The notes under the pieces are model-generated. The model made no database searches. It saw only the letters and a program-made list of their open reading frames with translations, and was not told the DNA's origin. Shown here piece by piece: positions 1 to 11,956 of a stretch of DNA of 64,000 bases. The DNA comes from Megamerina dolium (lineage: Eukaryota > Arthropoda > Insecta > Diptera > Megamerinidae). The stretch is from assembly GCA_963854835.1 (NCBI GenBank), contig OY978526.1, positions 11,177,277 through 11,241,276 of the forward strand, given 5' to 3'. Position numbers and translations under genes: made by a program. The stretch's first letter is position 1, and every line of letters begins with the position of its first letter.

Positions 1-460
1 GAAATGATTGTGCATGCCCATAGAAATTTCCAATTTTCGCTTATACTAATGCCGCATATGGTGCAAAAGAAACTAAACAAATAAAAAAAAAAAAACAACG
101 AAGACATGAAAATATTATATCAATAAAATAAGCCGACCAGCATCAAATACATTTAGGCAATTAGAAATGAATATTAAAAAAAAAATTAAATACAAATGGA
201 TAATTTACAGAAATCTCATAGTGAAATTGAATATCATAAAATTTAAGCTGTATTCTGTGTATAAGTGCATATTCATTAAATTTAATTAGATATTTTATCT
301 GACTTTGGAGTTATTGTTTATAAATCTTTGATGACACTCTTACTTGACACTTCGTTAACCCATTTCCTATCATTGTTGTTTTTTTTTAAATTTCAATATT
401 GATCCTTTTCTATGTTATTTTATTGTATTTAAATTGTATATTTTATAGAAAAATATAAAC
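1..460. other. AT-rich stretch without gene
   Basis: Very AT-rich sequence with homopolymer A runs. No open frame with family resemblance, no splice-bounded coding segment and no repeat shared with the rest of the window was seen. Confidence 0.5.
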
Positions 461-2053
461 AAAAAAATCTCCTTACAGTCGGCTGGGGCCGACCAAACTA
501 TACCCTGCATATGTAGATTTATATATAAAAAGTTTACTCGAATATCCAACTTTTCTTTTATTTCCACTTTTCGAGAAACAATTTTTGCATATACTACTAA
601 TTTACACCCGAAATATGGTTGACTTTGACGAAATAAAAGGATTTTAAGATAATTCAGAGGCTTAGTATGGGAGCTATATAAAAAGTGGGCGTGGCTTACC
701 ACTTTCTAGTAAATCCAATTAATTTTTCAATGTTAATCCACACCTTAAATTTGGTGTCCTACGTTGAATAGTTTCTAAGTTATGGTGGTTAACATTTTTG
801 TTTAATTTCCTCAACTTTGTATGGGAGCCCCAATAAGAAGTGGGCGTGGTACGCAGATTTTTCGCCAGATTATTTCCGACTACGATATTAATTTAAGTGT
901 CAATTATAGTTATTGTAGACATAAGATTGCCTAAGTTACAGCTGTTTCAATTTAAAATTTGTATGGGGGCTACGATAAACACTGGGCATGGTGCGCCCAT
1001 TTTCTGTGAGCCTAGTTGCTCGTACAATACTAATCTATACCCTAAGTCTCGTTGTCCTAGGCTAAATGGTTTGTAAGCTATGGAGCTTAAAATTTTAGTT
1101 TAATTCACTCGACTTTGTATGGGAGACCCATGAAGGAGTGGGCGTGGCACACTGATTTTCTGCCAGATTTTTGCCGACTACGATATTAATTTAAGTGTCA
1201 ATTATGGTTATTCTAGACAGAAGATTGCCGAAGTTACAGCTGTTTCAATTTAAAATTTGTATGGGGGCTACGATAAACACTGGGCGTGGTGCGCCCATTT
1301 TCTGTGAGCCTAGTTGCTCGTATAATACTAATCCACACCTTAAATCTCGTTATTCTACGCTAAATAGTTTGCAAGTTATAACCGGTAACATTTTTTTTAA
1401 TTTCCGCAACTTTGTATGGGAGACCCAATAAGGAGTGGGCGTGGCACATTGATTTTCTGCCATATTATTTCTGACTGCCGTGTTAATCTAAGTGTCAATT
1501 ATGGTTATTCTAGACAGAAGATTGTAAAAGTTACAGCAGTTTCAATTTAAAAGAAGTACAGACACTTTGTATGGGAGCTACGCTAGAAAGTAGGCGTGGC
1601 TCACCCACTTTTGGCGAGGTTATATAGTAGTATAATATAACTCTATGTGCAAAATATTGTTGTCCCAAGTGGTATATTATGTGAGTTATATCAAGTTAAA
1701 GATTTTGAAAATTTCGAGGTTAGTCGCTTTGAATGCATGGTGTGGGCGTGGTTATTGACCGATCATGCCCAATATCAATCCCCTCCGTACCCTTGGATCA
1801 TAGATTACTTATGCCAAATTTCATCGAAATAGCTCAATATTTACTCAAGTTATCGTGCGAACCAGCCAGGTGACAGACAGACGGACGGACGGACGGACGG
1901 ACGGACGGACGGACGGACATCGTTAAATCGAAAATTTAATCGACGCTGATCACGAATATATATCCATGTCTATATCTCCGGAGATTCCTTCAAGTGGACA
2001 CAAACATCTGACCGAAATGAATATACCATGCATATTGCATTATGCAGGGTATA
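461..2053 (+). repeat. Family A tandem-array element, copy 1
   Basis: Starts with an A-run and CTCCTTACAG, followed by a hairpin (GTCGGC, loop TGGG, GCCGAC at 478-493). It is then bounded by inverted 12-mers TATACCCTGCAT (499-510) and ATGCAGGGTATA (2042-2053). Inside, a core of the form TTGTATGGGAG, about 11 bp, then GTGGGCGTGG recurs near 665, 820, 960, 1118, 1260, 1414 and 1570, so monomers are roughly 150 bp. Pairs of monomers form a ~300-bp higher unit: the stretch at ~877 recurs at ~1175. An (ACGG)n block lies near the right end. An inverted copy with the same order lies at 20270-21610. The microsatellite, the terminal hairpin and the tandem units recall dipteran mini-me/DINE-1 (Helitron-derived) elements; that assignment is inference. 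No coding capacity. Confidence 0.8.
1872..1918 (+). repeat. (GACA)/(GACG) tetranucleotide microsatellite
   Basis: Two to three GACA units pass into about ten GACG units. The same block, reverse-complemented as (GTCC)n(GTCT)n, sits at the same place in the second family A copy, so it is an internal part of the element and not an independent microsatellite. Confidence 0.9.
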
Positions 2054-2643
2054 AAAATATCATATAAATATGCAAATAATATGCAAAAATGAAATGAAGT
2101 GGAATGCAACAAATGCATTTCCATCAATTGCATGAATAATTCTGGGTTTTTTTTTCCAAGAATTTATTATTATTATTGTAACTAATATTTGTTTATGCTA
2201 TTGTTAGAGAGTAAAGCACTCTATTTCGGACATACAAATATATTCTGGCGATAGGCACTCTCAGATGCAACCTAAGTATTTTTGTAGTGCCATATATTAA
2301 TATATAAATACAAATATATAAAATGAAATACAAAAATTAATGAATAATTCAATTATTCATATAAGGATTTATATTTGAAAATTGGCCAAATAAATTGACC
2401 ATTTTATTGGTGTTTTATATAATTTGATTCGATTCGATTTGTATTTCTTTCTAGTAAACATACCAATATATAGATATACATAAATAAATTGTATCCAATC
2501 TTAACATAAACTCTAACTGAATATATTTGATTTATTACATTTTCGAGGCACAATATTTGTTATCGTTGTCATGAATAATAATATGACATTTATATATTCA
2601 TCAATAACTGATTGTATTGTGTCGCATTGTATTTTGATTTTTA
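2054..2643. other. Gene-free AT-rich spacer
   Basis: Sequence between the family A and family B elements, rich in TATA-type repeats. I see no coding or structural signal in it. Confidence 0.5.
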
Positions 2644-4278
2644 TATACCCTACACTCAAAAAGTTATGTGTATGAGAGTTGATTGAAATGCATATAATTA
2701 TATATTATGGGTATGGAATTGTTTATCAATCAGAATAATAATTTGTGTTAATTTTGCCATGTTTGTCTATTAATATAGAGCCAAAAAATCGGTAATTGAG
2801 AATATTTTTTTCAACCAATAGAGGAATTCTTGAATATACGTAATCGATTAGAAACCATGAATACCTGCCACATTTTCACTCAGCACTAAAACTTTGCACA
2901 TAAGATTATTTTTACCAAACAAAAAATTGGTTGCTGAAGTGGCTAATTTCGGGAAATAATTAAGCACACCTCCTATACAAAAGTATAATTTTTGTTGTAC
3001 ATATTTAGGTTTTTTTGCATGAAAATAATGAAAATAATGATTTATTCCGAAAGTAAGGAATACGTATAAGAATTGATGTAATCTGATAAAAATTAAGTCT
3101 ACATGCCATATAAAAACATGTATTTCAATGTCTGTTTTCAAGTTTCTCGCACTAAAATATAATATAATCGAGTTGAAACTGAGCATATGAGGCTGCTTTA
3201 AACAGCAGACAAGTATTCGCCAATATGGGCCTCATCGTTTAGAAAACAAGCCTACCTCCCATATAAAAGTATGTCTTTAAATGTCTATTTTCAGGCTTGT
3301 AGCACTAAAATGTACATCCATCAAGCTGAAACTCTGCATATGAGATAAATTTAAGTAGCAAATAAACATTTGATAACATGGTCATTATCGGACGACAACT
3401 ACGTCTACCTGCCATATAAAAGTATGCCTTCGAATATATATTTTGAAACTTTTAGTACTAAAATATCTGGTTATCTAATTGCACATATAGTTTATTTCAA
3501 CAAAAAAATGAATATTTACCAATATGTGCATTAGTGGACAAAATTCAAACCTACTTACCATATAAAATTAGGTCTTCAAAACTATATTTTCAGATTTCAA
3601 ACACAAAAATATGAAGCTATCGCTCTGAAACTTTGCATATATAATTATTTTTACTAATAAACTTAGCATTTGCTAATATAGGCACTCTCCGATTAAAACT
3701 GATTCTACATGCCATACAAAAGTAGGTTTTCGAATGTGTTGTCAAGTTTTTAACACTCAAATATAAAGCAATCGAGCTGAAACTCGGAGCGTAAAGTTAC
3801 ACTTACCAATGAAATAGAATTTCTAAAAATGGATATTATCAAATGAAAACCACTCCTATCTCCCATACAAAACCATGTCTTCGAATGTAAATTTTCAGTT
3901 TTTCATATGTTATAAATATAATGTTATCAAACTAAAACTGAGCATTTAAGATTATTTTAACCAGTAAAATAATATTTGTGAAATTGAACTGTATCGGTTG
4001 AAGATCACGCCTATCTCTCATACAAAAGTATGCTTTCGAATACATATTTTGGGGCTTTCCAGACTAAAATATAAAGCTATTGAAGTGAAATTTGGTACAC
4101 AAGTTCCTAAATACTATTGTATAGAATAGTAAAAAAATGAGCATAATTGAATGAAAATCACACCACCATCCCATATAAAAGTGTGTTTTCAAAAGAGTTT
4201 TTTTAAGATAGCTTACCAAGGTATGAATTTACAAAACATTACAATTCAATTTTATCTATCTGCCATAGTGTAGGGTAT
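2644..4278 (+). repeat. Family B tandem array, copy 1 (~152-bp monomers)
   Basis: Bounded by inverted TATACCCTACAC (2644-2655) and GTGTAGGGTAT (4268-4278). A conserved CCATAYAAAAGTATG box starts at about 3107, 3260, 3413, 3559, 3713, 3864, 4019 and 4172, giving spacings of 146-155 bp and at least eight diverged monomers. Each box is preceded by a TCGGATGAAAAC-CACGCCTAC-like stretch and followed by AATATAAAGCTATCGAGCTG-like text. The box is the reverse complement of the TTTTGTATGGGAGGTAGGCGTGG core of the other family B copies. Monomers here are clearly diverged, which suggests an old array. No coding capacity. Confidence 0.8.
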
Positions 4279-5602
4279 CTAAGCTTTGATACTACAGAAG
4301 CTAATTCCATTTGTGATCCAGTTTTTTTTTTTTTTTATACAATTTAATGGATTGTTAGGCATAAAAAATTGTCGAAAAAAGAATTGCTAATTTGCAATTC
4401 AAATTTGTGATGTACATATAGTCGTACGTATTGGAATTTAATTTTTGCATCAATTAAATATGAACTCGTGTACGAGCAATGTACAATATATTGTACATGG
4501 ATATTTATATGAAAATCGGAGAGAAAAATTGAATTGAAGATTATTCATACGCACTGTTGAACTTTGATTGAATTATCGAATCAAATTCAAACTAGACAAA
4601 AATAGATAAATGATTAATATTATCTAAAAAAATTCACAAATATACAATAGAAATATAATTTCAGCACAGAGAAAAATATTTAATTTTTGTTCACTTTATG
4701 CATAAATTAATTTATAATTCAAATGCAATTTCGTGCATTATCAAATTATCTAGCATACATATTCATAATAGATATGTCCATTGTTCACATAAGAATAATA
4801 CTATCAAATAACCAGTATATATATATGGGTTTATTGTTCACATCTTCTTTTGTGTTATATCTTATTTGTATTGCTATTAATTTAATTTTCTTTTTTTTTT
4901 GCGAGATACACAATAATCGGTAGAATGATAAATTAATGAATGCATCATTAACTAAGTAATGTATAATCATCATTATCACTATCGTTTAACCTTAGAAGCA
5001 GAAAAAAAAATCCAAAATGTTCATCCAGATTGTGTATGTTTGCAGAGGTTTATTGTCATTTCATTTTGGGGTCTTATTTACACAATTAAATCCATGCATG
5101 GACCACACACACTTCTACATACAGAAGAACATTCAGTGTGGCACACTGGCATATTTATTTTCAGGCACGTACACAATGTATTTAATTTGTTTTAATTTAA
5201 TTCAATTATTTGTCCTTTTTGTTCATACTCATTTGTTATGTTCATTTACTTCTGCTTTGTTTTAGTATTTATAATTATTTGTATATAATTAACTTGGTTT
5301 ATTTTAATAGTGTTTTTTATTTTGATTTTTTTTTTCAAAACCTCTACTAATTACATTTTTTTTTTTAATATTATGTTTCTTCAACTCACCAACTCAATTG
5401 CGTTAAATTAATTGAGAATTTCAAAAACCGTTAATTGTCGCTGTGCTCCACAATTCCAATTTATAATTGAACAAAAAGATATTTTCAATAATTTCTAGTT
5501 GTTATTTTGGCTAGTTTTGGTTGTGTTGCGCGTAAGTTTGAAACGTATATGATGTTGCCCCATACACTGTGGACTCCTTATATACGTGCTGTTATACTAT
5601 GA
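4279..5602. other. Gene-free AT-rich stretch
   Basis: AT-rich sequence with short open frames of simple composition only. Nothing recognisable was seen on either strand. Confidence 0.5.
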
Positions 5603-6190
5603 ATGCCATCTTCAGTGTGTGTGTGTGTGTGTGTCTGTGTTCTACTAAAGTGCTGCTGTTATCGTCGTCGTACTCGTCGTCGTGGTCGTCGTCGTCGTCG
5701 TCAACATCGTCGGCAAAACATTTTGTTTTTGTATTTTTTTTTTGCATTTTTTCCGTTTGTTTGCTTTTTCGAGCACACATACTCACACATTCACTAACAA
5801 GAACACTCAACGAGTTGGTTATTGTTGTTGTTGTTGTTGTTGTTGTTGTTATTATGATTTCTCCATTGCAATACCGTACATTTGCTTTGCGCACACAAAA
5901 TATAATGTAGCCGCTGCGCAGCTGATGTTCGTTGATTCTATTGAGAATAATGTTAGATGCTTAATGTTTAGTAAAACCATAAATGTTGTTGTTGTTGTTG
6001 TTGTCGTTCTTATTAGACGCTTTCGTTTATTATTGTATCATTTTGTACATTTTAGTGTATTATAATTGTATTGTTCATGCAATGACATCGTATTGTCGTC
6101 AGTCACTTTTAACTAACGCTGTCGGCGTCGCTGTCATTATTGTAGTCTATAGCATCATCATTATCATCATCATCATCAGTGTTATTGTCG
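5603..6190. repeat. Microsatellite cluster
   Basis: Contains (GT)n at about 5615-5640, a (GTC)n tract at 5661-5705, (TTG)n at 5818-5850 and 5984-6003, and (ATC)n near 6152-6178. All frames open across it translate into homopolymer-like runs (Val, Ser, Thr, Asp), so the apparent ORFs here are repeat artefacts. Confidence 0.85.
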
Positions 6191-9100
6191 TTATCATCGT
6201 ACATACATGGCTATTTCTTTGTTGTGCATTTTGTCTCTTAATTTTGTATATATATATATAGATTGTTTCAAAGGTGTGTATATATGTGTGTGTGTAAGTG
6301 CATTTTGTGCCTATCACATAAATTTAAGAGACCACGTGCATTTTCAGATTTAATGGCGGCATTTGTATTCTAACTACACTGAAAGAAAAAAAAAATATTT
6401 GAAAAATTTAAGATTTTATGCAATATTTGACTTGTTCAAATTTGGAGAATTCGATTTGCCAATGCGTTGAAATTTTTCTTAAAAAGTCTAGAAATTAAAA
6501 AAAAAAAATTCATAAATAAACAAAAGTAAAGGACCACGTTTTCCCTTATTTAAATTACTGCTGGAATATGTTGATATTGTAAAATATGACACATAAAACA
6601 TATTGCTTGAACATGGTTCATGGAAAAATATGTATATATGAACATTGGGATGGATAAAATTAGTATGTTGAAAAAAAAGCGTGGCAAATTGTATACCAAA
6701 AAAGAAACTAACGAGGCTTTTAAGTATATTTTCCAAAGAAATCATGAATATAAAATCAATTTCGACCTCGAGCATTAAAAAAAAAAACGCCTATTGCTAT
6801 CGATTCAAAGTTTTTTTTTTATTTTGAGAATTAAATTTTCTTTCTGCTAAAAAACTATATCACGATATCCTATATTTGTCAGAGGAGATTTTGCATAAAA
6901 TATAATAAGAAGCATTCTAATCATTATCGCTTCTCCTCTTTTAAAGTATGGTATCTTAGGTTGGTTCATTCCCCAAGCAAATGTAATATGTTTCCAGTGT
7001 CCACTTCTTACTCAAAAGCTTTCCTTGTTACCTTGAGAGTTCTGGTAACATAATTTTGTTTGTTAACCACCCTAAATGCAACCAAAACATTTTTTTTTAC
7101 CATAAATTTCAAATTTCAAGTCCGATGTCATATATCGTTAAAAAATTTTTAATGAGCAAATTTTTTTTCTTCTCAATCATCAATGATCTTATGGTCATAT
7201 TAAGCTAGTGAACCCAGTGAACTTAGAGTCGAACGCTTAAATTTTCATTTTTTTTTTTTTTAATTAACAAAATGGAAGCCCTTAACAATTCTTGGAACTT
7301 TTGCCTTGGAAATATTCTTCTAATTTCACACTTAACAACTCTATAGCAGATTCAAGTTCTAGTTCAAATTAAATTGTATCATCACCTTCATTTTAGACAC
7401 TGTGACAAATTTTCACAGTGTAATTTAGACAACAAATCATTGACAGTTGTTAAACAAGCCAACATTGTTGACCTTGGTTGTGTGTACTCGAACATAGATA
7501 CGCACATCTTTATACATCCATAAAAATTTGCATCCCTATATAGAGATAGATGTGTATATAACTCAATAAAAGAGTACATACAGGCCGCAGCAACATAATC
7601 GAATTCAATGCTAAAGCTTGCTAGTTAGTGAACATCATCGTCACCAAAACAATAACAAAGGCAAGAAGAACAACAAAAGGATTGAGAAATTTGCCAAGAA
7701 AAATTGAAAAAAAGAAAATAATTTCGCATAAAAGCTTTCCTTAACATATTTTTACTTTTTACCTCTCTCTCTCTCTCTCTCTCTCTCAAATGTATGTCAA
7801 TATGCATACTATAGGCTTTCTCTCATTACATTGTTGTCGTTCTCATTTTTCTCTCTATTTTAATCATGTAGAAAGCTATCTGCTGTCTAAAGGATATCAC
7901 ATGTACATATAATTTGCATGCGGTTTTTTGTGAGTACATTTTGTTATGTTTCATTTCCATTTCATTTCAAATCACATGCTATCGCTGCACCTCTGGTCCA
8001 TATGTAATGACTGCCTGCGCCTCCAGCCATCGACCGTATCACATCACATGATAACAGAAGCACATGTATTACTTGTTGTTGTAGTTGTTGTTGTTTATAT
8101 TTTACTTGACATTGTTGTTGCTTATGCTCGCATATACATAGATATACGAGTAGATGGTACATTTGCTTTTCTTCATTTAAATGATAACACCACATGAGCT
8201 GGATTGTTGTTCTGGTATTTGATGTGGTGGTTGATTTCATTTTTCTGATTTGCATAGCAGCTCTTATTGCAGATGACCATTTTACCAATGTTTCGTTCCA
8301 TTTCAATGAACACAATGGCACAGTATAGCAACAATGATAACAATAACAAATGGGACAGCATACGCCCTCACTCACTGATAAATAGCAGTACGTTCATTTG
8401 AGTGTATAAGTGGTTCAGCGTAAGTGTAGAAAACTCAATTTCAACACCAATACTCTCGTAGAAGTGAGAAATTTCCTTTTCACCGTTTAATATTCTTGTT
8501 GTTATTGTTTTTATTGGTGTTGCTGCTGCTACTGCTGCTGCTGCTGTTTTGAAACGGCTTTGAAGTTCACTTATTTTGAACGTGTTTACTTGTCTGGGTG
8601 TGTTCGTTCGCTCAATGTGAAATATTTTTGGGAGCATTGCAGATGGCATTAAATGTTGAAAACGGAAACGGCATTGACACACTTTCACAACGACACTTGC
8701 ACCTATTATTGGCGGGGGCGTCATATACATAGACTTTGGAAGACACATGAAAGACGGTACGAGAAATTGATAAATAAAAGTGCCACCTTAATTTTCAACA
8801 CCATTTTCCTTTATTTTTTTTGCTATTTATTTTATGTGTACTTTAAATATATTACTGTTGTATTTTTCTTTCTAATATTTGTTAGAGAAATTTTGACCAA
8901 ATAACATGTGAAGCAAGAAAAAATTATTGTCAAATTAACAACAGGAGATATTTTAACCTAGTTTTATATGTAACATACACCACATGCAATAAACAAGTAC
9001 ATACAGAAGAACTGTTCGAAAGGAGTATACGCTTTTGAGAATGTCACTTGCTGATCCATCTGAGATTGTGAAATTTTTGAAAAGAGTTTGAATTCGATTT

Positions 9101-10357
9101 TGAGACTAGTCCTCCATTTAATAAAAAAAAAAATTAAATTTTGAAATTACATAATCTGACTACTGTAATTAAGTTTTTAACAGACACGAGCTGATATTTA
9201 AATATTTTATTTTACAAAAAAAAATATCAATTTGTCTGTAGAAGATTCTCAGAACAATTTTACAGTATGTGGCGTAATACGATATATATAAGGATCGCTG
9301 GATAAATGTTTGTAAAGAAAATGTTGTTTGAAACCTTTACACTTTTGGACATCCTCAAAACCATTAAGTGTACCGCATATCCTATTTTGAAGCAAATACT
9401 ACCTGATTATGGTTTTTGAATATTTTAATGGTAATTTCGATATAAAAAACACTACAAATTAGGTTAAGCTATCATAAATTCATCTAATAGGCCATCTGTT
9501 TGATAATGCCTCCATTAAAAGTCTCACATATTAATTTATGTGCGACATCTTCTATTCTCATCTTGCAGGATAATGTGCATTTTTGTAATTCACATAAAGT
9601 TACCCTCAGTACCAATCGGAACTGAGCATTCTATACCCTTGGCTATTGCATGGAAAAGGGAAAAAGGTTAAATTAAAAAGGTCTTAAGAGAAGTACCCGG
9701 CAATCACAAAGGGCTGGCGATGCTAAGCGATCAAAACAATGCTATAGGAGACTCATAGGTCATTAATTCGTAATGTAATACTTGCGACAATATTGAAAAT
9801 GACATTTCGAGAACCATGGTTACATTTTTACATCAATTATCGGTGCCGATGTGAAGCTTTTCAACAACTTTGTGTCAAATTATGAGTAAATTATGAGGAT
9901 GGAAAACATTTCTGAACGTTAAAATATTGATGCAAACTAGTACAAATGTCGCTCACACTAATGTTTGGGAATCACTGTATCTTACGAATATGTCTCATAA
10001 GAATTTGTCTTCAATTTGCATTCTTAAAACAGCCACGGTTTTTGGCCCACCTGTGCAAAACTCGTCGGCAAGAAAAAAATCAATTGAACTTACTAGACCA
10101 TAAGCTTAAGCTTTAAATCGGAAAAAAGTGCTCACAAGAAAGAATATTGTTAGTGAATGCATTGAGGAAATGTCCAAAAAAAGTTATCAGGTCACCAATG
10201 AATTTAAAGAGCCACTTTTATATACTTCGGCATCTTTTTCTTTTGAAATCGAATTCAGAAATTGATTGCCAAGAAATTTGTTCTGTGCTGGTCATGCTAT
10301 TACGATGAGCATTCTTGACCTGAGTGAGTTGTCTTCATGTATATACTTTTCAGTAGT
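6191..10357. other. Gene-free stretch with scattered microsatellites
   Basis: AT-rich DNA with (CT)n at 7762-7787, (TTG)n near 8073-8095 and a GCT/GCTACT tract at 8519-8547. Open frames around 7962-8748 owe their length to these trinucleotide runs and show no domain. 9000-10300 is low-repeat sequence that I cannot assign. Confidence 0.45.
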
Positions 10358-10676
10358 GGGTGCCGTAGCTCAATGGTTAGTGTGTTGGCCTTCTGATCTG
10401 TAGGTCGTGATTCAATCCCCGGCTGAAGCATAACAAATTTAATTGGCAATTTTTCCGGCAGTAACAATTTGCTATGAAAAAGCTTCTAAAATAATTCTGT
10501 AACAAAGCTCAGAAAAAGTGATGTCGCAAGAGTTGTGCCGTTCGGAACCGGCTAAAATAAGTACGTCCCTCTAATACTGTCCAAAAATTTAACACGCACA
10601 CCAGTAATGGAGGAGAAGCTCGGCCAAAGAGCCCTTCGGGGCTTTAAGTGCCATATATTTATTTTATTCTTATTTT
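10358..10676 (+). mobile_element. tRNA-derived SINE, copy 1
   Basis: The head GGGTGCCGTAGCTCAATGG carries a Pol III box A (TAGCTCAATGG), and GATTCAATCCC about 45 bases on is a box B. A non-tRNA body follows, ending in GCTTTAAGTGCCATATATTT and a T/A-rich tail. At least five further copies in this window share head, body and tail. The body includes TGCCGTTCGGAACCGGCT and CTAATACTGTCCAAAA. About 320 bp; no coding function. Confidence 0.85.
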
Positions 10677-10874
10677 TGTTTTTGCAGTTTTGTATTTAGT
10701 AATTTTTTGCACAGAACTTCCAAAGTGAATTTTAATCGCATTGAAAATGTATATTTGAACAGATCAAATGTTAACATATTATCACACCCATACATACAGT
10801 AACCACATTGCATGTTGTTGAAGTGTATCTCATAATTGCATCCTTTTAAAGAGGGAGACAGAGAGATACATATA

Positions 10875-10912
<38 letters not shown>

Positions 10913-11914
10913 ACATACGTGCACCGCATGAGAAAAGTGCAGTGTAATCGTTTACTAAAATGTTGCATGCTACAATGAAGTGGTAAAGGTAACCCAAACA
11001 ACAACAACAACTACTACAACAGCAACTATATTAATAACAACAACAAAATCATCTCAAAAATTCATACTACCATCAATTAGCAGTGGCAGCTGGCATAGCA
11101 GCAGCTGGCATAGCAGCAGTAGTAGCAGCAACAGCAATGGCAGGAGCACTAAGGTTGTGGTAGTAATGAAAACAACAACAATAACAACAACAACAATTTT
11201 ACAACCAACAAGAACAACAACAATAAGATTATTAGACCCAAAATTACGTGGCACAAATTAAGCGATTCTCTATCTCTTACTCATTGCTTTTGTAGCTCAT
11301 TCTCGTCTATTGTTTATAAATGTTCATGTAATATTTTGTATTATTTTTATTTTATTATTTTTCACATTTCTTTTAATGTTCATGCTGCTTATATGTATGT
11401 TGTAACATTGTTGTGATATCTTTGTATGGGTAATTGTGTGTGTGTGTGTGTGTGTGTGTGTGGCAGGTGTACAGGCGGTTTTAAATTAGAATTCCTCTTC
11501 GAAGTGCACATCCAGTTTCTTGCGATTTGTTTTTTATTTTTTTCATTTTTTATTATTATTATTTTTTATTTTTGTTTTATCTGTTTGTTAACATTTTTAT
11601 TACTTACGCTGTGCTCTTGTTGATATTGCGCGTTGCACGAATAGTTTTGTATTTTATGAGCTGCTTGGCGTTTTCATTGTTTTCCAGCTTGCATTACCAT
11701 GACATGGCATGCAATGTTGTCGTCACATCCTTCAAAGGATTAAATCAGTTTACTTGACATAGCACAGAGCTGCTGCTTGCTTTGTTGGTGCTTTGGTTGG
11801 TTGGTTGGTTGGTCGATATGCTTTAGTTTTTATAAGCACATACATATACATGTACGTAATAGTGACAGAGAGTGTACCCACCTACTTACATATGTATTGC
11901 TGAACGGTATAAGT

Positions 11915-11956
<42 letters not shown>

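Noticed and set aside
2644..4278. CRISPR-like regular repeat spacing in family B
   Set aside because: Repeats are diverged 150-bp monomers in a eukaryotic genome, not short identical repeats with unique spacers.
5569..6261. Several overlapping frames up to 127 codons
   Set aside because: All are products of GT, GTC and TTG repeats; both strands are open only because the repeats lack stops.
7962..8748. Overlapping frames of 126-137 codons on the - strand
   Set aside because: Length comes from CAA and GCA triplet tracts. No family resemblance, and other frames are similarly open.
10358..10430. Possible functional tRNA gene
   Set aside because: Box A and box B are present, but the acceptor and anticodon stems do not close properly and the same head recurs attached to a common body, so it is a SINE head.
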